Source: Boswellia sacra
Lineage: Eukaryota > Streptophyta > Magnoliopsida > Sapindales > Burseraceae
Direction: 5' to 3'
NCBI GenBank assembly: GCA_013180625.2
Contig: SNVD02002577.1
Location: 884,501 to 948,500 of the forward strand
DNA: 64,000 bases
Below are positions 48,888 to 60,373 of the stretch, in pieces. The position numbers were made by a program, and so were the translations under genes. Numbering within the stretch: position 1 is the first letter of the stretch; each line of letters starts with the position of its first letter. Below the pieces are notes generated by a model that saw only the letters and a list, made by a program, of their open reading frames with translations, was not told where the DNA came from and searched no databases.

Positions 48888-51172
48888 TCATGCTATCAAT
48901 GCTTTTGGTTCATTCAACTTTTGTCGCTTTGTTTTCTCTTTAGTTTTCTGAATAATTTGCTGAACCTTAGATTGCTTCCTTTTAAATGGAGGACGACCTT
49001 TCGTTCGAATTGTCCGTGAATAGAGAATTTTACAATTTTTGTTTGAAGGATCATTAACTTCCTTAACATCTATTTTATCAACAACTGCTTTGTTCTTGCA
49101 TTCAGTACAACCACTACCATAACTCTCAGTCGACCTCAATTTATCTTTGATTTCTTTAATTCCATCTATAACCATTTTGCGTTTATCCTTACTTTCAGAT
49201 GCTAAGTGTGCCACATCGTAAAAAAAGTTACACATCTTATCAAATCGACACCATTCAGGTTTGATGCTCCAATTATCATAACTTATTGTCACCTTGGCAT
49301 AGCATCTTTTCATATCTTTTCTCCGCCATCTTAAAAAGTATTTAGGTGGAACATGAATTTTTTTTTAATGAATAAGCATAACAATTGCATGCCAACATAA
49401 TATTCCTCTGAATTCAAATAATCGATAATTGCATTTAACATCAAGATCAATCTCATTTAAGCAAACCATAAAAGAAACATGGTGATGACTCTCTCTAATC
49501 ATGATATCTTCATCAACTACTAACAACAAAGTGAAATCTTTTTCCTTACATGCAAACACTTCACAATAAAGCTTAGCGGTTAACTCTTGTTGGAACTCCT
49601 TGAATTTTGTCGTTGTATAAGCATCTTGAAATTGCTTCTCCATGGCATAATGAGTTATACAAAGGATTTGTGCATTAAAGGAACTAAAATCAGCTAGACT
49701 TTCCTTTTCTACCTTATCTCATAGAGCATTCTCATATTGTTCCACAAATCGCTTTAAGGTAGTTTTTGAATGAACATAACTATCAAAGAATGCATGCATA
49801 CTGTCACTACATTGAGTAATAGACATTCTTGCCCAAAAAGTACTCTTTACAAATACTAACACCCAATGTCTTCTTTCATTATATAATCCATGCAACCAAT
49901 TATTATTACAAAGATTATATTTTCCAATAAAGCTATTCCAGTGTTCTTCAGACTCATCATGTGTTATTGAATCGTTTACTACATTTTGGAGTGTAAATTT
50001 AATGGATTCACATAACTTGTAACCCTTCAATTTCTTAGGCAATTTTTCATTATACACCATGAACACCACCTATGTCTTGTATCTGGAAAAACAATTTCAA
50101 TTACATTTTGCATTGCTTTGTCTTGATCAGTGACAATGGCATTTAAAGCACAACCTGTCATACATGAAAGCTAAGATTGAAAAAGCTAAACAAATGCCTC
50201 AATGTCATCATTGGAGATTAACGCACACCCTAACAATATAGATTGTCCATGAAGATTCACCCTAATAAAGGAAGCAAATGGCATATCATATTTATTTGTT
50301 AAATATGTAGTATCGAATGTAACAACATCATTGAACTCCTTATATGCAGCTCTACTTCTTGCATATGCCCATAGAACATTCTTCAATAGACGTTTGTCAT
50401 CCAAATCCATTATATATATAAAAAAATTAAATTCTCACCCTGCATTTTTAAAAGTACTTTTGTATTATAGAAGCATCACCATCCCTAAGTCATAAATGTC
50501 TTATTTTATCTAGATAATTTTTGGAGTCTTTCTCTAAAAATAACAAATTCTCATGTCCACCTGCTTCAGTGACAAAAGAATTAAAATTCTTATTTGGCCT
50601 AATCCCAGTTTTGTCATTTAATTCTAGTTTCCTCTGAATATGTGGCTTCATTGTTTTGTTGGTCCTAAAGTATCGAGCTTTACCTGCAGTACTATGCTTA
50701 TGGTTATGATCAAGTATAAGTGAAGACACTTGCCACTTTCCATTAGGGCATATAAATGCACCAAGTATGGCCTTACAATGTAAGTGAATGCATTTTCAAG
50801 GCATTTCTTGAGTGAGGTTCTTCTTTAACACAACGAGAACAACATACTGTTACACTTCTCAATTCTCCATCATCACGCTTTCTAGAAGATCTAATGGTTA
50901 CTTCAAACCCTATTTTATTTCCATATCCTCTGTAATATTCTAAGACTTTCTCAACAGTCTCAAAAACCATCCCAATCTTGACTTCATCTACTTTTTCTTC
51001 TTCATTACCCTAATTAATATAATGCAACAATGGAAAAATTATAATCTAGTCATACCTAAAAGAAGTAATCATAAAACATAAAAATCACACTAGAAATTAA
51101 TATAAAAGTCATATCAATAGTTTCAGTTTTAGGAAATGAGTCTTCTACCTCGTTAGATTCAATGTCCTCCAT
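48888..51172 (-). pseudogene. FAR1/FRS-like or MULE-transposase-derived gene, broken
   Basis: Minus strand. A short first exon 51172-51149 (MEDIESNE) joins in phase to an exon starting 51009, with the FAR1-type N-terminal zinc domain (KIGFEVTIRSSRKRDDGELR, CSRCVKEEPHSRNALK). The second half of that domain is at 50729-50490 (LILDHNHKHSTAGKARYFR). The MULE transposase core is at 50410-49719 (VVTFDTTYLTNKYDMPFASF with its first catalytic Asp; MQNVI, RWCSWC, SMHAFFDSYVHSKTTLKRF) and a SWIM-like Cys/His region at about 49440-49365 (CNYRLFEF, CWHAIVMLIH). A basic tail ends at 48888 (RTKGRPPFKRKQSK). At least two frameshifts and several in-frame stops (near 50772, 50185, 49718 and 49364) inactivate it. 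FAR1 proteins are light-signalling transcription factors domesticated from Mutator transposases; whether this copy was a host gene or a transposon gene cannot be settled. Confidence 0.8.
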
Positions 51173-51179
51173 TTGGCAA

Positions 51180-51950
51180 ATACCTATGACATAAAATAAA
51201 ACATTAAAAATTAATTACTCATATGAAATCACGTTAATAATTATAATTATTTACTAATGAGTAAAATAAAATTTTTAATGAATGTTAAAAAAAAAGAAAC
51301 TCAATAGATATAGAATAATTAAAAACAATCAAGTGAACAATCGAAAAGAGAGGAAAACAAACAAACAAAAGTTAGGAAAAGTAAAATTAAATCATATCAA
51401 TTGATTGAACAATAAAATGTAAATATACATGTTGACATGTATATAATAACAATAATAACAATAATGAATAAAAAAATCCATGAAAATTGAAGTTAAAAAT
51501 AAATAAAAAAAGAAAGAAATAAACTTTTCATTCATAAAAAATCCATAACTAATCAAAATTTTCACCAAACTTTTTTATGAGATTAATTTAATTCATCTTG
51601 CTTTCTCTCATACGAACATGAATGCTTCAAGATACAACAATAACTATTCAATCAACAGCAATAAAAGTCAAAAGTACTAAAACACTTCATCAAATTAATT
51701 AAAACTTTTAAACAATCTAAAGATTGCAATTAATAATAAACACTTCAAATCATCAATTTAGAAAAAGAAACTTACAGTCCTAGTAATTGCTTATTTAATT
51801 CCAATGACATCTAAATTTCAGTCACGTATGCCTATTTCATTCAACTATCAAGAGAAGATTTGGGTTGACATCTCTTTAATGCTCGTGTAGGAGAAGACGT
51901 GGCGTTTCCTTGTGTATTGGCAACTTCTTCCTTGACAACTCACTAGGGGT
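51180..51950. other. AT-rich intergenic sequence
   Basis: No gene or recognisable repeat seen; homopolymer and AT-rich DNA upstream of the FAR1-like relic. Confidence 0.4.
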
Positions 51951-52600
51951 CGAGTTCTTTTAAGTGGGGGAGAATTGATATAGGACCGATTATATTATAA
52001 TTAGGAATAAAATTAGGGATTTTAATTTTGATTTTAGGGATTTTAATTAATTAGAAAATTTGACTATTATTAGGATTTTGATTTCCTAAATTGAGAGTAA
52101 TCCTAATTTGAGTTATTTTTCTAATAAATAGTTTACTATTTTATCTAGGATTTAATTTTAGTATTTTCTTGTTTCGTTAGAGTTAGATTCTATTTCCTAG
52201 TTAAGTCATGATTGTTAGCACTATAAATAAATATCTTTAGTTATTTTATTTCTGAGGCTGTTGAATATGGATTTTTTTCGTTTAGTAAAAGATTATTTTT
52301 CTCTCTCAATTTTACTCTACTTCTCCCTCAATTTCTTTTATTATTTTTCCCTTTTCTCCGTCTATATCTCGCTCCCTTTCTTTTAATTTGAGGAATCCCG
52401 TTGCTCATCAATGAACTTATTTTGATATCAATTGTAATAGTGCAGTCCAGTATACCCAAACCGTTGAATTAGCATTAGTAAGATTTTACACAAAAGTCAG
52501 AGTCTAATTTTTAATTAGCTACGCTATCCTCCAGTTAAAGTGCTAAATTTGCCCCAATTTTTACATTGCAGCTAATAAGCTTAGCTCAAATCTTTGAGAT
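51950..52600 (+). repeat. Ty3/gypsy 3' end with partial LTR
   Basis: A polypurine tract (aagtgggggagaat, 51962-51975) precedes an LTR-like sequence starting TGATATAGGACC at 51976. It contains a TATAAATAAA promoter-like box at 52222 and AT-rich U3 sequence. No second LTR or internal region of the same element is in the window, and the right end is not defined. The call rests on this characteristic junction. Confidence 0.5.
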
Positions 52601-53204
52601 GAGGAAATTATTTTCTCTAGGGTGTGAAACGGTTATTATTTAATTTAGTGAAAATGTGGCAAAGTAGTTAGCATGTGCATAGCCTGCCACCTACTGTCCC
52701 TTTCATAATTCATCATTATTTAAATTATGGCCGGCAGATTACAAAAAGAGGAGGTACTAAAAGTTCATGTGTGGTCAAGGCAAGTAAAAGTTGGTGAAAA
52801 GGAGTAGGTAATGTACCCCTGCAATGATACTTTTTCTAATATTTTCTTCTTCGGAACTGTTGAAAACATTAAGTTAAAATGCTAAAAATATAAGCGTGAA
52901 AAGATTGATCTTTAGAAGATAGCTTGTCTTGAACTCATTTCTATAAAATAATGCATGGTTTGTACTATTGAAATTACGGGTGCTTGTAAAATCTCAGTGT
53001 AATAACTGATTAGATAGTTTAATTACAAAAGAAATCTGTTCTACATGCTAAGAAAAATAAAAAAAATAAAACAACAGTTTACAAATTTTCTTTTCTCTTG
53101 ACTTGCCTTTTGACATATGCTATTCTTTATGTTTGTGGAGTTTCTTTTTATCTTTCCTCTTTGTTTTTTTTTTCATGTTTGCATTTACAGGTTAAAGATA
53201 ATGA
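52601..53204. other. Intergenic sequence
   Basis: No gene recognised between the gypsy LTR fragment and CACTA element C. Confidence 0.4.
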
Positions 53205-53229
53205 AAAAACTACAACAAAATAGACCTTT

Positions 53230-53780
53230 TATGTCGGTCAAAAAATGACATATATCAATATATTTGTCAGTTTTCGCACGACATAAATTGACCTGTCACA
53301 TATTCCTATACGTGTCACTTGGTCAAACCGACACAAACATATGTGTCATTTAGAAACAGACATGTATGGATTAAATATTTGTCATTACGTGTCGGTTTGT
53401 ATCAAATATGTGTCCGTAAATAAGTGACACAAATATAGTATCAGTCCACAAACGACACATATATAATTAAATTGTGTCACTTACGAAGTGACACCTATTT
53501 AATGTCATTTACTGAGTGACATAAGTAGGACATTTGTGTCATTTCATATTAAAATTATATGTGTCATTTTCTGACCGACATTCAAATATATGTCATTTAC
53601 AGAGTGACACAGGTAGGACATTTGTGTCATTTCACATAAAAATTATATGTGTCGTTTTTTTGCCGACATCACTTTATGTAACTTTTATGTGTCGTTTTTA
53701 GGCCGACATGCAACTTTGTATATATATAATACGTGTCGGCCTGAATTTAGAATTCAAGCCGACACGTATTATATATTTTT
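53230..53780. repeat. Subterminal repeats of CACTA-like element C
   Basis: At least fifteen copies of TGTCATTT, GTGTCG and GACACAT-type units, often as inverted pairs (for example ATACGTGTCGGC at 53729 against GCCGACACGTAT at 53758). The motif family differs from the ACGGCGG repeats of elements A and B. Confidence 0.75.
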
Positions 53781-54048
53781 TATTTTTAGAAACCTGGTTT
53801 ATATGTGTATACATATACAAGAACACCTAGATAGCAAAAACAATGTATCCAAATAATAAATATTTATAAGTTACCAATTTGAGCTCAAATTTATGAAAGT
53901 AATGAAAGTAATTGATGCCTCATATTAATGTGAACTAAAGGTGCATGAACAAAAGAAATAGTTATTAACTATGTTAATAAGAAAAATCTCTTGCACAAGC
54001 AAAATTGAATTTTAGCTGCAAAGACATAGCAAATTTGTGAGTCCTTAC

Positions 54049-54454
54049 AGAAATCTTAATTCACTAAGCTTCCTAAGCTCTGGTGCCAATGTCCCTTCTA
54101 GATACAGCTCTTTCACATCCCTGCAAGTAGAAATATGCAGGAGACGACAACATAATTTACCATTTTACTTGTACAACAGAGATCTCCAAAATCAAAACTT
54201 CTGTTACTAAAACCAACACTACTACTAACTATACAGAAACAATGACAGGAATCGAATTTTTCAATGTAATACTTGTAACAGAGTATGCCTTAGTGGGGAA
54301 ATACAGAGGAAGAAAACTTACATCATTTGAACTTTACTGTTGAGACAATGAACACCTGACCACGAGCAAGGAGTGCTGTCATTTGGATTCCAATTGGCAA
54401 AAACACCATAAAGAGCCCAATTCACTCTCGCCCGAAATTCCAACAGAGCTGATC
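54049..54454 (-). pseudogene. Captured LRR receptor-like kinase N-terminal fragment (MRH1/MDIS1-like) in element C
   Basis: Exon 54454-54322 encodes GSALLEFRARV, then FANWNPNDSTPCSWSGVHC and LNSKVQM; exon 54120-54049 continues DVKELYLEGTLAPELRKLSE. This is the LRR N-terminal cap plus the first repeat of plant LRR-VI-type receptor kinases. Donor AT|GTAAGT and acceptor GCAG|GGATG join in phase; both exons are open. The kinase domain is absent. Confidence 0.7.
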
Positions 54455-55014
54455 CTGCACTTGCATATGTCAATTCAAACCAAAACAAACAATCAAGTGT
54501 TAGTCCTACAATAACCGGTCAATTTAAAAATACATAATACCCAATCCTACAATAATCGGAGATAGCCATTCATAATAACTGCCAGCCAATTCACAGACAG
54601 CAATCAAAAAATTAAAAGATATAAACAGCTCAAACTAACAGTGATACGACGAATAACCATCAAACCTGTATTTGAAAAACCTTGAACCTACTATGACAAA
54701 GCTAGTCAAAGAAATTTGGACCATCTATCCCAATCAGAAATTTCTTAGGACTTTCAATTTATTGTATGTTACTTGTCCATTCCAGTCAAGTCACTCACTA
54801 CAAAAATTACAAAATCAAATAACTAATAACTCAAAACATTTCAAAAAGATCAAAAGCCCTTAATTAGGAGCATGAGGTAAAAACATGCACAGAAGCATGT
54901 TCTTGTCAATAATTTCAACCAACCAGTATCACACTTTGATTTCACTCAATCCAAAAATTAGTAGCATTCCCACCAGAGAATGAACTGGCTTTAGTTCTGA
55001 GCCTAGAGGCTAAC

Positions 55015-55258
55015 CTTAACACAGAGAGAAGCTTGTTCTTTTCCAACAGATACTAGCTTCTTCCAAACTGCATCCACAGATTTGAAAACCTACATAAACA
55101 CATTCAAAACTCATTATGTAAGAACAAATCCTGTTAAAAGATAAATAATGAATTGAAAATAGTTTAGCTACCTCTTCATCGTTTCCATCCCCAAATGTCA
55201 ACTCAATAAGAGATCGTTCATAAGGGTGTAAAAAGTTTTTTGTCACTGACTGCATTAG
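55015..55258 (-). pseudogene. Captured GTPase fragment (chloroplast NOG1/OBG-like, PDE318 type) in element C
   Basis: Exon 55258-55172 (29 codons: LMQSVTKNFLHPYERSLIEL, TFGDGNDEE) and exon 55089-55015 (25 codons: VFKSVDAVWKKLVSVGKEQA, SLCVK). Borders ACAG|C, GAG|GTAGCT, GTAG|G and AAG|GTTAGC are intact and phases agree. The segment precedes the G domain in plant NOG1-like GTP-binding proteins; the G motifs themselves are not present. The parent gene is named with moderate confidence. Confidence 0.6.
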
Positions 55259-55922
55259 CTGTAACAACATATTTGATAAATGTAGTACCCGAAATTAAAA
55301 ATTTCTGTTCAAAAGAACAGAAGGAAGCAAAAAAAAGAATGAAGCAACATTAAAGTTTTTGAATGAATTGTAAATAAAAATAACTCGGTTAGCTACTTCA
55401 ATCATTAGTTCAATCAAACAAGCGGTCATCTCCCAAAAAAAAAACTTCAAATATTCACAAAACCTCTACCAACATTCTGACTAGTATAGTTTTAACAATT
55501 CCCAATCTGCTATATAACAAAATAAGTGAATTCATATTCTCCTTCCCTCTATTGACTGTAGCCAGCAAGTTATATAAATTCATCCCAAAAAATTGTCAAT
55601 TTTCACTCTCTATTCCTCTAAAACTTTTTCACCCTGCAAATATTTTGATTCAATAAGTTAGAACATATTGAATATTCAATCTACACTGATAAGCACAAAT
55701 CTTATAGAATTTTGTAACCTGATTTCTTTATCTTCCTTTTTCCTTATACCATTCTCTTACAATCTTGGATACAAAGACAGCCATTCTGATCTCACCTCAT
55801 TCATCTCCTCTATACTATAACTTTCCTTGTTGTTGAACTGAGATTACAATAAAAATTAATTTAAGTTCAGCAATAAAATCAACATATAAGGAATGTGGGA
55901 TTTATAATTATGGATATCTTAC

Positions 55923-56015
55923 CTTCTCACAAAGGACCTTGGGCTCTTCAATAATTTCCTTCATATATTTGAGCACATAATTCCCACATTCCTTATGTCC
56001 AGGTTGTCTTGGTAC
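55923..56015 (-). pseudogene. Ulp1-like cysteine protease exon in element C
   Basis: 31 open codons, VPRQPGHKECGNYVLKYMKE then IIEEPKVLCEK, with the Cys of the Q-P-G-x-x-x-C-G-x-Y signature of SUMO/Ulp1 proteases. Borders GTAG|GTACC and AAG|GTAAGA. Ulp1-like domains are common passengers of plant CACTA and Mutator elements; the His and Asp parts of the site are not seen. Confidence 0.7.
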
Positions 56016-58534
56016 CTACACTAGTAAAATAGAAATATTTGATACAATATAACTTTATTCTCATGTTTAAATAATCGTTGCTCAATTTTCAAATTGAAAT
56101 TCAAACTTACCTTGCGTTTACCGACTAGTTGCTCCTTTTCCTTTTCAATTCAGTAGCTGACATCCATAGTATTACCCCTCTAGCAAAATAGGTAGAAAAT
56201 ACATAATATATGTTAATTATGTATAATTAAAGCTGGCACCAAATACCATATAAGAATTAACACAACTTATTGTTTCACGATCTCTATTATGTCTTCCTTG
56301 GCTCTTTTATGCATGGAATCAAGGTATTTTCAGTTACATGGTCAAATTAACTTATCAATAATGCAACAAGCTTCATTTGTGGTAAGCAGTTTCAGTTCTA
56401 GTTAAAGTCAAATAAAAAAATGCAAGTAGTTTCACATTTGGTCAAGCTAAATCATTAAAAAAAGTAAGCACTTTGAGTTATGGTGGCAATGAATCGTTAA
56501 AAAATGCAAGTAATTTCAATTATGTCATTTGAACTATAGCAAAAGCAAAGGTATTTTCAGTTCTGCTAAAGCTAAATAATTAAAGAAAAAACCAAGTAGT
56601 TTCAGATTAAACAAAACACATGTATTTTTATTCTGAAGGAAAATGCAAGTAGTTGTAGTTATGATCCAAAAGAAATTAAAAAATGCAAGCTTTTTCTCAT
56701 CTGTAAAGCAAAACATACCCAGTGATATGGCAGCACAACATCAAACAACATAATAAAGATGAATTTAGTCAAAATTGCTTCTTTTCGTCTACTGAACTTG
56801 CCAGAATTTAAAAAAAAAATTATTAAGGCGTAACCATTCCCATCTAATATGTATAAATGATTTGCTATGCATTCTAGAAAAAATGAGTTTCTAAGTAAAG
56901 CAATTTAAGTCTCTATCGGTTAGATTAGCATAAATAAACCAAAGTAAAAACGAATCTTGCTTGCTACTACTTTAGTTATTTAAAAGGCTAGTCAGTGTAT
57001 TGTATGGTGAATAAAATATTGACCATTGCGAACGAATCATATTTGATCCAACTTATTAAGCATTTTATGTACAGAACAAAGCAAATGCAAAATAAGATAA
57101 ATGCATTTACCAACAATGCAAATTCCAAGAACTTCCAACTTGTTCTCAGTCTCTCTGGTGCGGTGTTTCACAAACAGAAATGGAAAGGGCTACTCAATTA
57201 GAACTGTTAGTAACATGAACTCTTCATTATTAATTCTGTTACACTGTGTAGGCAGCTTTAAGCCTTCTGCATCACAAATTGGTAACAAACTGATTAGATA
57301 GGGTTGCTTTGTTACAATTATTTTTTAATAAGCTTAGCAATTTAGTTTATGGATAAACTTAGCAATTTAGTTTATGGTTATTTCTTGTCAAGCATTGAAA
57401 TATATATATGATAGAATAATACATAGTCTACTTAAACATCATACACATACACTGGAAAAAAAGAGTTATCAAGTGTATATGACCTAGAGTAATACTCAGT
57501 CAAATTAAGCATCATAAACTAAAAGAAAGATAAGAGTGATTTAAGTTTCAGAATATCTTTAACTTTATAATCTGGTAATTTCTTAGACTCAACATCTCAT
57601 TTTTTTATTTCTTTTTTTTTTTTGGTCTATGACTCCACGTTTTGCTACGCATTGTACCCATTCAGATTTTGAGTATTGGGGCTCAGACGAATGATCATGC
57701 ATGAAACTCTAAAGTTCCTTTCATTTTTATTTGTGGCCAAATTAAAACCTTGATGCACAGTTTTCCAGTTTGTGTTCTTTGGAATTTCTTCTTAGATGTT
57801 TATCTTAAGCTCATTTATTTTTAAATTTACTGGAATTACAACAAATAAGTTTTACAAAATTCTCTAATATTGAATCAAGCTATTGAGAAGTTAATACATC
57901 ACTAATTTCTCAGTATCATGGAATCTATTATAACAAAATGCATGCACATCCATATCGAGTCCCTATGAAATTAAACAAAAAAAAAAAAAATTCAAGGTAT
58001 AAAATTGTAGAAAGAGATGATTATACCTTAATCCTATGATAGCACAACACCCAACAACAGAATAGTGATAGAGTTATAGAAAAAAATGCTTCTTTTTCTA
58101 GCTGAACCTGGCAAAATAATAACAACGAAAATTAAATTCAACCTATCCTAAATTCTTGTTATAAGAAAGCCCTTCAGAATTTAAAAAAAGTTAACAGAGT
58201 AGGTCATAAAGAAATCAAGGTATTATAAACTAAAAAGCTGACAACAGCTTCTAAAAGTTTCAAGTTTTTCATTATTTGGAAGGCGCTAGAAAAAAATAGA
58301 TGAACAACTCAAGACAGCCACAATTCTTGCCCATAGAGTATACCATACTCAATTATCGCTTTAAAAGCTATCCGGAATTCATAATCCAATATTTTTTTGC
58401 AGAGTTATACCTTTAAAAGCTATAATATTAGGTTGTTTTTTTCCATTAAATTAACTATAACATTATATTATAATATGTCTCATTCTTTGCCATACAATCA
58501 GAATCTAAAAAGTTGAAAGTGAATGTTAAAAGGG

Positions 58535-58535
58535 A

Positions 58536-58570
<35 letters not shown>

Positions 58571-58571
58571 A
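58535..58571 (+). repeat. (GA)n microsatellite
   Basis: About 17 dinucleotide units, preceded by an imperfect GAGAGATA. Confidence 0.95.
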
Positions 58572-60327
58572 GGAACAGGTGCGGCATACAAATAAATCGG
58601 TACAAATTTTCAACAAATGGCAGTAACAAATTGCATCATCAACATGCAAATAACTAAACAATATTATAAATAAACCAACTTCATAATCTGTTATAAATAA
58701 CTATAACTAAAGAACTTTATCCCAATAACTTATTATTTTCTTCAAACTATTTTATCAAGATAGCCTTCTTAACTATTTTATCAAGCATACCTTATCCAAT
58801 TTAGATGCCAAAAATTTACTTTAAGTAAGAAGTGCCACAAAATGGGACAAATTCAAATCATATATATGAATTTTTTCTTCATATTCTTGTAGCTCATATA
58901 ACTCAATTTCCTTTTCATATAGAAAGAAATATGAATTATGCTCCCAACAATTAGACTATTTGATTTCCATCTGACTACTGATATGTCAAAACATAACAAG
59001 TAGGTCATTGTCTCGTTTTCCTTAAATAAAAAATGTTTTAAAAATATTATTACTTTTTATTTTTTATTTTTATTTTTTTGGTTAAAAAAAAGGTTGCCAA
59101 GAATTCTTTTTATTTTTTTTTTGGTTAAAAAAAAGGTTGCCAAGAAACTGCCAATCAACTCAATAGCATTACAAAGTCTCAAAGGTCTTGACAAATTAGA
59201 TCACTAGACCTAAACAAATACTTAATAAGTAGAGATTTATTTGAAGGAGTCATTATGCTTCTTTGTAAAGGAAAGATTACAATCTAGCTTCAGGAAGCCA
59301 AGGCACTATAGGTCCCCAGCCCTACCTTCACTTTGCCACCGATCCAACAACTAAGAGAACTTAAGAACAATAAGCAATGTTCCTAAATATTGAAAGCATA
59401 TATCAATAAAGTCAAATTGTTATTTCACCAACAATTCTTTATTTGGAAATTAGAGTTTTGGAATAATAAGTTCTAGAGCCAAATGTCCAATTTTTGATAC
59501 GGTTAGGACTTTAGTAATTTTTCTTGCAACATGGTAGGTACCTAACCTTTATTATCTATAATCTCTGTACACCAAACAAAACATTCCTAGATCTGTACGG
59601 TTGAGGACTATATTTAATTAAAAGGCCTATAATTCATATTTGCTTGCACTAGCTTAGGAAAAGGGTAGTTTAGTAGTAAAGGGAAATGAAAACCAAAATC
59701 CCATATATAAAGAAGCCAACGTTCAATATTTCATCCCAAAGCTGCAAGCTAGTTTCCACATATAAATGTCAAGGAATTCAAGCATTCTTTATACACACTC
59801 AAATATTAGACTGCTTCAAGAAGCACAACAAAAAAACCTGGATCCAAACAGTTTTAATTTAAGTTTCTACCTCAAAAATTTTTTGCTGTGAACTTCAGTA
59901 TCTAGCAGTTTCAATCAATTCAGTCATCTATGAAAGTAAAACTTTTTTAAATTAAAACAGGAAGTGAATACACTAATCTATAGCAAGTACAATGAATAAT
60001 TGCCAGTATATAAATTTGTACTTTTTTGTTGCTTACCATAATCTGATCTAGGAATCTGGACATCAGACTCCACTCCTTCAAGTTCAAGTGAAAATTTTTA
60101 AATTAAACCTCCAATGACTATAATGGACCAACAAACAATTTTATAATCACAAAAATCTCATATTAAAATACTAAAAGGTCGGGAAATTGTGTTTCCTACA
60201 TTGAAAATTTAAAGAAGAATATTGAAAGATCCATCATTGAGCAACTTCAATGCTTGATTAATGAAACAAATAATTGTGTTTCTTAATAACCATTCACCCA
60301 ATCAAAGCGATTATTCGTTAAAGCCTA

Positions 60328-60330
60328 TAA

Positions 60331-60371
<41 letters not shown>
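60328..60371 (+). repeat. (AT)n microsatellite
   Basis: About 20 AT units with one or two AA interruptions near 60341. Confidence 0.95.
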
Positions 60372-60373
<2 letters not shown>

